In this document: positions 16,078-22,032 of the stretch, in pieces
Layout: the number at the start of each line of letters is the position of its first letter
Numbering within the stretch: position 1 is the stretch's first letter
Assembly (NCBI GenBank): GCA_964509505.1
Contig: CAZDYP010000077.1
Location: forward strand, 1-22,032
Source of the DNA: CAZDYP01 sp964509505
Lineage (GTDB): Bacteria; Chloroflexota; Anaerolineae; JACRMK01
Reading direction: 5' to 3'
Length of the DNA stretch: 22,032 nt
Made by a program: the position numbers and the translations under genes
Notes under the pieces: model-generated
The model's database searches: none
Told to the model about the DNA's origin: nothing
The model's input: only the letters and a program-made list of their open reading frames with translations

Positions 16078-16140
16078 ACGGAATCCTTGGGTATATCACT
16101 CAGACAATGAAACACCACAACACGCGAACAGTGACGAAAC

Positions 16141-16178
16141 AAAAAGACCTTTGAGGCGATGACCTATCCTCAAAGGTT
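16141..16178 (-). terminator. Rho-independent terminator of the tRNA-Arg gene
   Basis: On the minus strand, ACCTTTGAGG and CCTCAAAGGT form a perfect 10-bp stem (16147-16156 with 16168-16177) and are followed by a TTTTT run (16141-16145). It starts 8 bases after the tRNA 3' end and lies before the kinase gene, so it should isolate that gene from tRNA transcription. Confidence 0.88.
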
Positions 16179-16185
16179 CAAGGGA

Positions 16186-16258
16186 TGCCCCCGGGGCGAC
16201 TCGAACGCCCGCGCATGGCTCCGGAGGCCACTGCTCTGATCCACTGAGCTACGGGGGC
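16186..16258 (-). tRNA. tRNA-Arg (anticodon CCG)
   Basis: This 73-base sequence folds as a full cloverleaf: acceptor GCCCCCG with CGGGGGC and discriminator A at 16186; D-stem GCTC/GAGC; anticodon stem GTGGC/GCCAT (one G-U) around loop CTCCGGA with anticodon CCG; a 4-base variable loop; and T-stem GGGCG/CGCCC around TTCGAGT. CCG reads CGG arginine codons. The 3' CCA is not encoded. It has its own promoter and terminator. Confidence 0.96.
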
Positions 16259-16270
16259 AGACACGACCAA

Positions 16271-16299
16271 AGTATAACATCGCTAAAGCGAATTGACAA
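16271..16299 (-). promoter_or_regulatory. Sigma70-type promoter of tRNA-Arg
   Basis: On the minus strand, -35 TTGTCA (16294-16299), a 17-base spacer and -10 TATACT (16271-16276) lie 12 bases before the mature tRNA 5' end. The spacer contains the small palindrome CGCTAAAGCG (16281-16290). Confidence 0.8.
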
Positions 16300-16301
16300 T
16301 T

Positions 16302-16357
16302 GGTGTTGGGCAAGTTTGCAACTTGCCGACGCGGACAAGTTCAAACCATGTCCTACC
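16302..16357. repeat. Dispersed hairpin element, copy 2
   Basis: GGTGTTGGGCAAGTTTGC followed by AACTTG matches copy 1 at 5499 except at a few positions. The right side (GGACAAGTTCAAACCATGTCC) is a diverged inverted arm, so it is an older or decayed copy. It abuts the tRNA promoter -35 box. The stretch 16358-16393 shows nothing else. Confidence 0.62.
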
Positions 16358-16393
16358 GCGCGAAAAATCCACCCCCAATCCACCCTTTGGATG

Positions 16394-16466
16394 ATGACTT
16401 AGCTCGCCTCCGACGCTATACTGAGCGCAGAAATTGAGAAACCCAAGTGAAAGACCTGTCAGGTCT
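16394..16466 (+). promoter_or_regulatory. Candidate promoter and 5' UTR dyad for the small membrane protein gene
   Basis: ATGACT (16394-16399, 4 of 6 to consensus), a 17-base spacer and TATACT (16417-16422) make a plausible sigma70 promoter. Its leader would contain the perfect dyad AGACCTGTCAGGTCT (16452-16466), the same core as the repeat at 235-300, six bases before the AAGGAGG ribosome-binding site (16473-16479). The dyad could be a leader hairpin or a protein-binding site. Confidence 0.5.
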
Positions 16467-16484
16467 AGCCCTAAGGAGGCAATC

Positions 16485-16628
16485 ATGGACACAATCATCC
16501 AAATCTCTTTACACGCTGGCGAATTTGACCAGATAAGTTTAACGGCAGAATCCATTTTGAGCTGGTTGCTCTTGGGCGGTATGCTCATAGTCTTGCTCAT
16601 TGGCAACTTACGGAAGGAACGAGGTTAA
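16485..16628 (+). CDS. Small single-pass membrane protein, 47 residues
   Basis: This is a very short gene with strong translation signals: AAGGAGG at 16473-16479, five bases before ATG 16485. The product has a polar N-terminal half (MDTIIQISLHAGEFDQI), one hydrophobic helix around SILSWLLLGGMLIVLLIG and a basic tail NLRKERG, predicting one membrane span with a positive-inside C-terminus. I do not recognise a family. The next gene starts three bases after its stop, so the two should be translationally linked, and a helper or regulatory peptide for the hydrolase or the ATPase downstream is plausible. The longer in-frame reading from 16434 is unlikely because it would run through the leader dyad. 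Confidence 0.65.
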   Translation: MDTIIQISLHAGEFDQISLTAESILSWLLLGGMLIVLLIGNLRKERG

Positions 16629-16631
16629 TTC

Positions 16632-17570
16632 TTGACGACGCACTCCGCTACACACGCACATACTCAGCAACGCTCACATCTGCGTCGCAGCGTCTGGTTG
16701 CGACGCGGCGTGTTCGTTTTCTACATCATCACGCTATGGGGCGCAGCGTATCTATTCATTGCTGCGTGGATTGTGCAGCTTGGCACACGCGCACATCACA
16801 CCCCCATTGACTCCACGCCCGCGCTTTATGGGCAAGCTTTCGAGACGGTGGCGTTTCGCAGCCGTGACGGCTTGTGGCTCAAAGGTTGGTTGTTGCCAGC
16901 AGACGGCGCGCCGCGCCTCATCATTTTGCTGCATGGCAGAGACAGCACGCGCGAAGAAAATTTGGAATTGGCGCATCGCTTGGTATTGCATGGTTTTGCG
17001 GCGCTCATGTACGATGCGCGAGCGCGCGGCGAATCCGAAGGCGCACGCTCGACGTTGGGGTATCACGAAAAATGGGATGCGTTGGGCGCGGTGGATTACG
17101 CGCTGGCGCATGGCTATCAGGCGGGACGCATCGGTTTGCTGGGACGCTCGATGGGCGGCGCGACGGCAATTGTAGCAGCCGCCGAGACAAACGCGGTGGC
17201 CGCTGTGGTCAGCGATAGCGCATTTGCGGATGCGCGTGATGTGGTGCGTGAACAACTGCTGCCTAACCCAATGCTCTCACGCTTGCTTGCGCCAGCCGTG
17301 TTGCAGTGGGCGAGTGGGTGGTTGCAGCTAGATTTAGCTGCGACGCCTGAACGCGCCGCGCCACAACTTGCGCCACGCTCGTTGCTTCTCATTCACGGCA
17401 CAGAAGATAAGTCGGTGCATCCCGCGCATGCCCAACGGTTATGGCAGGCGACACAAGGCAAGGCTGAACTGTGGCTGCTAGAGGGGGTGTCCCATACCGA
17501 AGCGTTTTACGCGCAACCTACCGAATACGTGCGGCGAGTCACTCAATTTTTTGCAAGGACGATGAAATAG
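16632..17570 (+). CDS. Membrane-anchored alpha/beta hydrolase
   Basis: This 312-residue serine hydrolase is of the alpha/beta fold, similar to the COG1073 group of dienelactone- or peptidase-like hydrolases. The N-terminus is basic and then has one membrane helix (about residues 26-48), so the catalytic domain is probably tethered. LIILLHGRD provides the oxyanion-hole HG. The nucleophile elbow GRSMGG gives Ser173, LLIHGTEDKSVHP gives Asp259, and GVSHTEAF gives His288, so the triad is complete. The substrate is unknown. The best start is TTG 16632, with GAGG at 16621-16624 and a three-base gap after the small membrane-protein gene; no ATG in this frame gives the whole N-terminus. The membrane ATPase follows 58 bp later. 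Confidence 0.88.
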   Translation: MTTHSATHAHTQQRSHLRRSVWLRRGVFVFYIITLWGAAYLFIAAWIVQLGTRAHHTPIDSTPALYGQAFETVAFRSRDGLWLKGWLLPADGAPRLIILLHGRDSTREENLELAHRLVLHGFAALMYDARARGESEGARSTLGYHEKWDALGAVDYALAHGYQAGRIGLLGRSMGGATAIVAAAETNAVAAVVSDSAFADARDVVREQLLPNPMLSRLLAPAVLQWASGWLQLDLAATPERAAPQLAPRSLLLIHGTEDKSVHPAHAQRLWQATQGKAELWLLEGVSHTEAFYAQPTEYVRRVTQFFARTMK

Positions 17571-17618
17571 ATAAAATCAAGTCTCGATGCTAAAGCGCCG
17601 CTTCGCTACGATCCATTC

Positions 17619-17639
17619 CCAATCACCAATGACTAATTA
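17619..17639. repeat. Three-copy heptamer repeat, CCAATNA type
   Basis: Units CCAATCA (17619), CCAATGA (17626) and CTAATTA (17633) are adjacent in 7-base phase, with a related CCATTC just upstream. The ATG at 17629 arises inside unit two, like the repeat-derived starts at 5117 and 6296. Confidence 0.55.
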
Positions 17640-20394
17640 CCCTATCTCCAACGCCTACACCCACGCGCCACATCAATATCCCAATCTGTACATAGGCACT
17701 TTGCAGCTCATCAGTTGGTTGTTTTTTCACCCAACGGCGTGGCGCAACCACATCGCGCGTATCGAGCCTTCGTTGCGCCCCGACTTCACGCTCGCCGAAT
17801 TGACGCGCGCTCAATGGCGCAATCGTGCGTTACTGCGTTTGTTCTTACAAGGTTATATCGTGTGGCCCCTCAACATGGGATTGTGCATCGGCGTGTTGTT
17901 GTTGCTGCTGGGCATGTCGCCTGAAATCGTGCTGACCAATTGCGTGGGCGCGGTGATTGTCGGCGGCATTTTTGGTTTGATGCTGGGCGTCACGGTCGGC
18001 GTTGCCGTCGGCATGGCGAGCGTGATTGCGTTTGGGTTGATCATCACCTCCTCGACCGAGTTGTTCGTCGTGACGGGGGGCTTGGCAGGCGGTATGGTCG
18101 GCGGCTTGGTGGGCAACATCCATCGCACCTTGCGGGTGCGTCGCCCTTCCGTTAGTCCATCTTGGGCGCGACAGCTCAGCAGCATCATCCTCGGCGCGCT
18201 GCTCGGCACGTTGTTTTTCGGCGTGACCTTGAGCATCCCATCGCTATTGCCTACCTTGTCTGCCGACTTTTATTTAACTTTGGCGGTGGTGCCTGCCGTG
18301 TATGTCGCGCTCGCCATCACTTGGCACACAGGCAGCATGCGACGCGGCATCGCCGTTGGTCTGTTGATGGGCGTGCTGAGTGAGATATGCGTGGCGCTGA
18401 TTGGGTTTGCAGTGAAGGGTTACGCGATTGATGTCTCGGGCATTGCTCAAGATGTGTTAATCATATTGATTTTCATTGCGTTTTTTGCGCCATCGTATTT
18501 GTTGACTGAGCGCGTCGCAGGCTCGTGGGCGGGCGCAGCCGCAGGCACGTTGGGTGTGGCAGGCGGCATTGCGTTTTTCATGGTCGTCAGCTTCTTGCCT
18601 ACTTTGACGGCTGGGCAAAGTGGCAACTGGCAACTCATGGTGCTTGTCCTGAGCGGCGGTTTGCTCATCATGCTCATTGGTCTCGCGTTGCCATTGTGGT
18701 TGTCTGCGGTGCTGTATCCGTTTATGTCGTTGGCAAATTTTTTGTTGATGCGTTCCGATGAGCGGCGGATTCGTCAGGGTCAAACCTTGCTCTTTCGCTA
18801 TCATCCCGCATTTTGGGACGAGCATCAGCGGTTGCATTGGATCAATCTGGACGAGCATCTTGTGATGGTTTCTGAATATAAACCCACCGAAGGACAAGCT
18901 GCGTTCGACTATCTGGCGACGAGTCGTCAACGCTGGGCGGCGCAAGCGGCGCAAATCGAATTGGATGCGCGGCGCCTCGAACAGTGTGCAACGGTTGTGG
19001 CGATTGCCAACGCATATCGGACGTTAGGCGCGGGTGAGCTGAGTGGTCCAATAAGCGCCCTGCTCCGCAGCCTCAGTCGCATCAGTCAAGACAGCGAAGC
19101 CGCGCTCAAACAAGAGAGTTCATACAATCAACGCCTCGCCTTGAGCGCGGTCGAAGATCGGCTCGATGGGTTGGTGCGTGAGCTAACGCGCAGCGCCGAA
19201 CCGTATGCCGTGCGTTTTCGTCCCATCGCCGCGCGCTGGCGCGAGCTCGTTGCCCAGCACACCCACGAGCTCGCAGAGACAGTCGAGCAACGGCAAGAAA
19301 TTGATTCACCCTATGTCATCGGCGTACCCTTGACCGACCAACAAGAAATTTTCGTCGGGCGCACCGACATCAGCGCGCGTATCGAACAGCTCTTGTTGGA
19401 TCGTCGGCGCCCTCCGTTGTTGTTGTATGGGCAACGGCGCATGGGCAAAACGTCGTTGCTCAACAATCTGGGGCGACTGTTGCCTAGCACGATTATTCCC
19501 CTGTTTGTAGATTTGCAGGGACCTGCCTCGCTTGCCAAGGACCATGCAGGCTTTCTGCACAACCTCGCGCGCGGCATGAGCGATTCCGCCATGAAGCAGC
19601 GCGACTTGGCGTTGCCATCGTTGACGCGCGAGCGCTTGGTGGATGATCCCTTCACCCGCTTCGACGAGTGGTTGGATCACGTCGAGCGAGAGTTAGGCGA
19701 GCGCACCGCCTTGCTCACGCTGGATGAGTTTGAGGCGTTGGACAATGCCATTAGTGAAGGGCGCTTCAACGAATCTGCCGTGTTAGGCATGTTGCGACAT
19801 ATCATCCAACATCGCACGCGGTTCAAGGTGTTGCTTTCAGGCTCACATACGCTTGACGAATTGCAGCGCTGGGCGAGTTACCTCATCAACGTGCAAGTAG
19901 TTCAAGTCAGCTATCTCAAAAGCGACGAAGCGCGCCAGCTCGTCGAGCAACCGGTCAAAGGATTCGCCTTGCGCTATGAAGCGGAGGCCAGCGCACGTGT
20001 GTTGCGCCTCACGCGCGGCCACCCCTTCCTCGTGCAGTTGTTGTGCGCCGAGATTGTGGCCTTGAAAAATGAACACGCGCCTGCGGTGCGTCGCTTGTCG
20101 CGTGTGGCAGATGTCGAAGCAGCCGTGCCGGATGCGTTGAGTCACGGCAGCTTTTTCTTCGCGGACATTCAACGCAATCAGGTGAACGCAGAAGGGTTGG
20201 CGCTGTTACAACAGCTGGCCCGGCAAGGCGAGGATGCCATCACAACGCCGACGAGATTGCAGCAATGGCTTGCCGATGACGCGCAACGCGTGCAGCTGCT
20301 CAACGCGCTCATGCGCCGCGAGCTCATTGAGAAAATAGATGGAGGCTATCGCTTTCAAGTGGAGTTGGTGAGACGGTGGTTCGAGCAGGTGTGA
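17629..20394 (+). CDS. Membrane-bound AAA_16/STAND-like P-loop ATPase
   Basis: This is a 921-residue protein. Residues about 80-390 contain roughly eight to ten hydrophobic, glycine-rich membrane segments. A cytoplasmic linker follows (about 400-560), with helical, Gln/Ala/Arg-rich, possibly coiled-coil parts. The C-terminal third is an ATPase: FVGRTDISARI, Walker A GQRRMGKTS with Lys607, Walker B LLTLDEFE with Asp699-Glu700, sensor-like FKVLLSGSH, and a final winged-helix-like region (about 840-921) ending YRFQVELVRRWFEQV. The ATPase core resembles the one in the kinase fusion at 14074. Such modules act as nucleotide-driven switches in signalling or defence; the role here is unknown. ATG 17587 in the same frame would add 14 residues. 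I prefer 17629 because it lies in a heptamer tract as other starts do, but neither has a good ribosome-binding site. Confidence 0.85.
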   Translation: MTNYPISNAYTHAPHQYPNLYIGTLQLISWLFFHPTAWRNHIARIEPSLRPDFTLAELTRAQWRNRALLRLFLQGYIVWPLNMGLCIGVLLLLLGMSPEIVLTNCVGAVIVGGIFGLMLGVTVGVAVGMASVIAFGLIITSSTELFVVTGGLAGGMVGGLVGNIHRTLRVRRPSVSPSWARQLSSIILGALLGTLFFGVTLSIPSLLPTLSADFYLTLAVVPAVYVALAITWHTGSMRRGIAVGLLMGVLSEICVALIGFAVKGYAIDVSGIAQDVLIILIFIAFFAPSYLLTERVAGSWAGAAAGTLGVAGGIAFFMVVSFLPTLTAGQSGNWQLMVLVLSGGLLIMLIGLALPLWLSAVLYPFMSLANFLLMRSDERRIRQGQTLLFRYHPAFWDEHQRLHWINLDEHLVMVSEYKPTEGQAAFDYLATSRQRWAAQAAQIELDARRLEQCATVVAIANAYRTLGAGELSGPISALLRSLSRISQDSEAALKQESSYNQRLALSAVEDRLDGLVRELTRSAEPYAVRFRPIAARWRELVAQHTHELAETVEQRQEIDSPYVIGVPLTDQQEIFVGRTDISARIEQLLLDRRRPPLLLYGQRRMGKTSLLNNLGRLLPSTIIPLFVDLQGPASLAKDHAGFLHNLARGMSDSAMKQRDLALPSLTRERLVDDPFTRFDEWLDHVERELGERTALLTLDEFEALDNAISEGRFNESAVLGMLRHIIQHRTRFKVLLSGSHTLDELQRWASYLINVQVVQVSYLKSDEARQLVEQPVKGFALRYEAEASARVLRLTRGHPFLVQLLCAEIVALKNEHAPAVRRLSRVADVEAAVPDALSHGSFFFADIQRNQVNAEGLALLQQLARQGEDAITTPTRLQQWLADDAQRVQLLNALMRRELIEKIDGGYRFQVELVRRWFEQV

Positions 20395-20713
20395 AAAAGA
20401 GACCTGAAAGTTTTTGTGTGACGAGCTGTGATAGGGTCTTTCGGCAACGTCTCGTTTGTTTTGTGAGCCCGAACCGAATGCGGTTTGACCATACCCTCCT
20501 AATCTATCGGAATGCACGCCACGCGTAATCCAAGCGAAGCGGCTTAGAGGAGGATGATGATCTGTAAGTCTCTGCAAGAAGTTGTGGTTGGAGTGATGGG
20601 TTGTCAGGTTGTTGAGCAAAATCTGTCGCTTGAGTTTTGCGGGCAAACGCACGCGCCCATCCGAATTATAATAGGCGAATGACGGCGTTGTAACTGCGCT
20701 ATGTTTCAACACA
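20395..20713. other. Intergenic stretch between converging genes
   Basis: No gene is supported here. A leftward reading (20206-20739) is open but its product (many His, Ser and Arg, no domain pattern) looks like shadow sequence. A small palindrome AACCG-AATG-CGGTT lies near 20471-20484, and an isolated TATAAT-like box near 20670 lacks a -35. Confidence 0.5.
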
Positions 20714-20747
20714 CAAAACGGGCAGATGTAAAACTCCATCTGCCCGT
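20714..20747 (-). terminator. Rho-independent terminator of the DUF11 gene
   Basis: On the minus strand, ACGGGCAGATG (20737-20747) and CATCTGCCCGT (20718-20728) form a perfect 11-bp stem with an 8-base loop, followed by TTTTGTGTG. It starts 8 bases after the DUF11 stop codon. Confidence 0.85.
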
Positions 20748-20755
20748 GTGATGTT

Positions 20756-21853
20756 TCAGCGCTTATTTTTTGCGCGTCTTGCCCTCCACCTCAATCGCGC
20801 GTAACCCGCCAGTCCTGCCAAACCTGTGGCGACCAATAAGAGCGTATCGCCTTCGGGCACTTGCGCGGGCGCGGCCGCGGTAAGCACGATGATGCTCACG
20901 CTTGAGAGGTTGTTGGCGGGCGCCGTGTCATTGGCGGCAGTCAACGCCACCGAATTGACGTTGTTCGGCGGCAACGCCAAACTGTTTGCGCGCGTTTGAA
21001 CCGTGATGAACGCCATGCCGTTGACGGGGAGGTTGCCCACGTTCACGATGACTGTGTTGCCATTGATGCTCACACTGCCTTGCGTCGTCGTGGCAGTTAG
21101 CACCGTTACAAAAGTAGGCACAACGTCCGTTACGATGACGTTGGTCGCCGTCATGTTGCAGCCCGCACAGCTATTCGTAACCGTCAAGAAGAACGTCACC
21201 AGGTCGCCTACTTGCGCGGTGGCAGGGTCGCCGCTTTTGGTCACGGCTGGATCGGTGATGACCACAATCGTCGTGGGCGTGTTGTTATCATTGGGATTGT
21301 TGTCGTTGTTTGCATCAGGGTTCGAGCCGCTATTCGAGGTGTCCGTTGAAGTATTTGAACCAACATTCGCCATCCCACTCGCCACATTGTTGTAAGGCCC
21401 GAAGAAGCCGTTGGGCGTAACACGCACCGTGAAGGTGATCAAGAAGAACGTCGTCGTCACAGGCACGGTGTTCGCGCCTGACAATAAGTTGATGTCTGTG
21501 CTGCCGTTATAATTCGGATTGGTCGTTAGCCCGGCGCTGGCTATGGGCGCGCTGATAACCGCAAACGTCGCCGTGGGTCCGAACGTCGGCGTTAGATCAT
21601 CTTGCACCTGCACGTTGGTCAATGGCAAAGGCGGATTGGAATAGTTTCCCACACGCAGCACATAGGTAATGTCGTATGTGCCGTCATTGTTAGGCACAAT
21701 ACGGGCAGCTTCTTTTGCCAAACCAATGCCTGTGACTAGAGCGCGCAACGGTGAGGCATAAGCGTTCTCCATCCAGACTGACTTGCCGACGATGCCTAGC
21801 CAGCCCAAGCCAACTAGTACGCAGGCGCACAGACTCACCACGATTTTTCTCAT
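20756..21853 (-). CDS. DUF11-repeat surface protein with PEP-CTERM-like sorting tail
   Basis: This 365-residue exported protein has a signal peptide ending near NAYA before SP (about residue 34). Two immunoglobulin-like DUF11-type domains follow: one at about 38-170 opening LAKEAARIVPNNDGTYDITY, and one at about 205-330 opening AVTKSGDPATAQVGDLVTF. An Asn/Asp/Thr-rich linker (for example NPDANNDNNPNDNN) separates them. The C-terminus has PEGDTLLLVATGLAGLAGY followed by a basic tail RLRWRARRAKNKR. This Pro-Glu, hydrophobic helix and Arg-rich order is that of PEP-CTERM-like sorting signals cut by exosortase-type enzymes. It is probably a surface or matrix protein. No sortase gene lies in the window. 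The start at 21853 has AGGAAG just upstream. It has its own terminator. Confidence 0.85.
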   Translation of the reverse strand: MRKIVVSLCACVLVGLGWLGIVGKSVWMENAYASPLRALVTGIGLAKEAARIVPNNDGTYDITYVLRVGNYSNPPLPLTNVQVQDDLTPTFGPTATFAVISAPIASAGLTTNPNYNGSTDINLLSGANTVPVTTTFFLITFTVRVTPNGFFGPYNNVASGMANVGSNTSTDTSNSGSNPDANNDNNPNDNNTPTTIVVITDPAVTKSGDPATAQVGDLVTFFLTVTNSCAGCNMTATNVIVTDVVPTFVTVLTATTTQGSVSINGNTVIVNVGNLPVNGMAFITVQTRANSLALPPNNVNSVALTAANDTAPANNLSSVSIIVLTAAAPAQVPEGDTLLLVATGLAGLAGYARLRWRARRAKNKR

Positions 21854-21977
21854 CTTCCTAAATCCCCTAGTAGAAATAGCGAAAGCGTGGGCAAGATTGT
21901 AACATAAAATCCGCGATTGGTTGTATAGCTACTGCTGGATAGACGCAAACCTGCAAGGTGTCACCACCCTCACAGGG

Positions 21978-22031
21978 CTAGCGTTGCGTGAGCGGCAGAT
22001 ATTGTCGCTGCGCCGGAAACACACGCGCGCG
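21978..22031 (-). CDS. 3' end of a probable exported protein ending YLPLTQR (partial)
   Basis: On the minus strand from the window edge, one frame reads RARVFPAQRQYLPLTQR and then TAG (21978-21980). Only 17 codons are visible, so the gene call rests on the resemblance of its end to YLPLVVR at the end of the lipoprotein at 11333, and on its position just upstream of the DUF11 gene. The 124 bp between it and the DUF11 start contain no gene; a TACAAT box near 21899 may belong to the DUF11 promoter but lacks a good -35. Confidence 0.45.
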   Translation of the reverse strand, partial: RARVFPAQRQYLPLTQR

Positions 22032-22032
22032 T

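Noticed and set aside
16186..20394. Integrated element using the tRNA-Arg as attachment site
   Set aside because: No integrase and no second copy of the tRNA 3' end are visible, and the gene cluster lies on the 5' side of the tRNA rather than the usual 3' side.
20206..20739. 177-residue minus-strand open frame after the membrane ATPase
   Set aside because: It overlaps the DUF11 terminator hairpin and the ATPase 3' end and has no recognisable domain or start signal.

Overview
The window looks like chromosomal DNA of an uncultured or draft-assembled member of the Chloroflexota, probably near Anaerolineae. This rests on the combination of genes, not on a marker gene: a Ser/Thr kinase-ATPase-LuxR fusion, exported proteins with long Pro/Thr-rich stalks, two proteins ending in YLPL-type termini, a DUF11 surface protein with a PEP-CTERM-like tail, and many short intergenic tandem repeats. 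A run of exactly 100 N at 3609-3708 shows that this is a scaffold with a gap of unknown size.

Layout. (1) 1-3708: the 3' end of an unidentified gene, then a single-chain acyl-CoA carboxylase (biotin carboxylase, biotin carrier, carboxyltransferase) cut off by the gap. (2) 3814-8102: a leftward MFS transporter, then a rightward metabolic run: an NTF2-like protein, an isochorismatase-family hydrolase broken by one in-frame amber codon, a fructokinase-like PfkB kinase and a cyclase/kynurenine-formamidase-like enzyme. (3) About 8280-11330: an AT-richer accessory patch with a frameshifted LuxR-type regulator, a membrane-anchored stalk protein behind a clear sigma70-type promoter with an overlapping dyad, and a secreted M23 peptidase with two C-terminal beta-sandwich-like modules. 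(4) 11333-16077: a lipoprotein gene converging on a leftward cluster of kinase-ATPase-LuxR regulator, Tat/lipobox DUF3500 protein and MsrQ-like haem membrane protein. (5) 16141-16299: a leftward tRNA-Arg(CCG) with its own promoter and terminator. (6) 16394-20394: a rightward cluster of a 47-residue membrane peptide, a membrane-anchored alpha/beta hydrolase and a large membrane-bound P-loop ATPase. (7) 20714-22031: a leftward DUF11 surface protein with a terminator, and the last 17 codons of another probably exported protein.

How the parts may work together. Regions 3-7 look largely devoted to the cell envelope and to sensing: stalked or lipid-anchored outer proteins, wall hydrolysis, and two large ATPases related in their P-loop modules (one fused to a kinase and a DNA-binding domain, one fused to a membrane domain). 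The kinase-DUF3500-MsrQ order suggests a regulated envelope redox function. This is inference only.

The most unusual sequence-level feature is a set of short tandem repeats with a 7-base period but a different unit at each site. Several run into or contain the likely start codon of the next gene. Two further dispersed inverted-repeat families (one near 5499 and 16302, one near 235 and 16452) also occur. No CRISPR array, transposase, phage gene or replication origin was seen.
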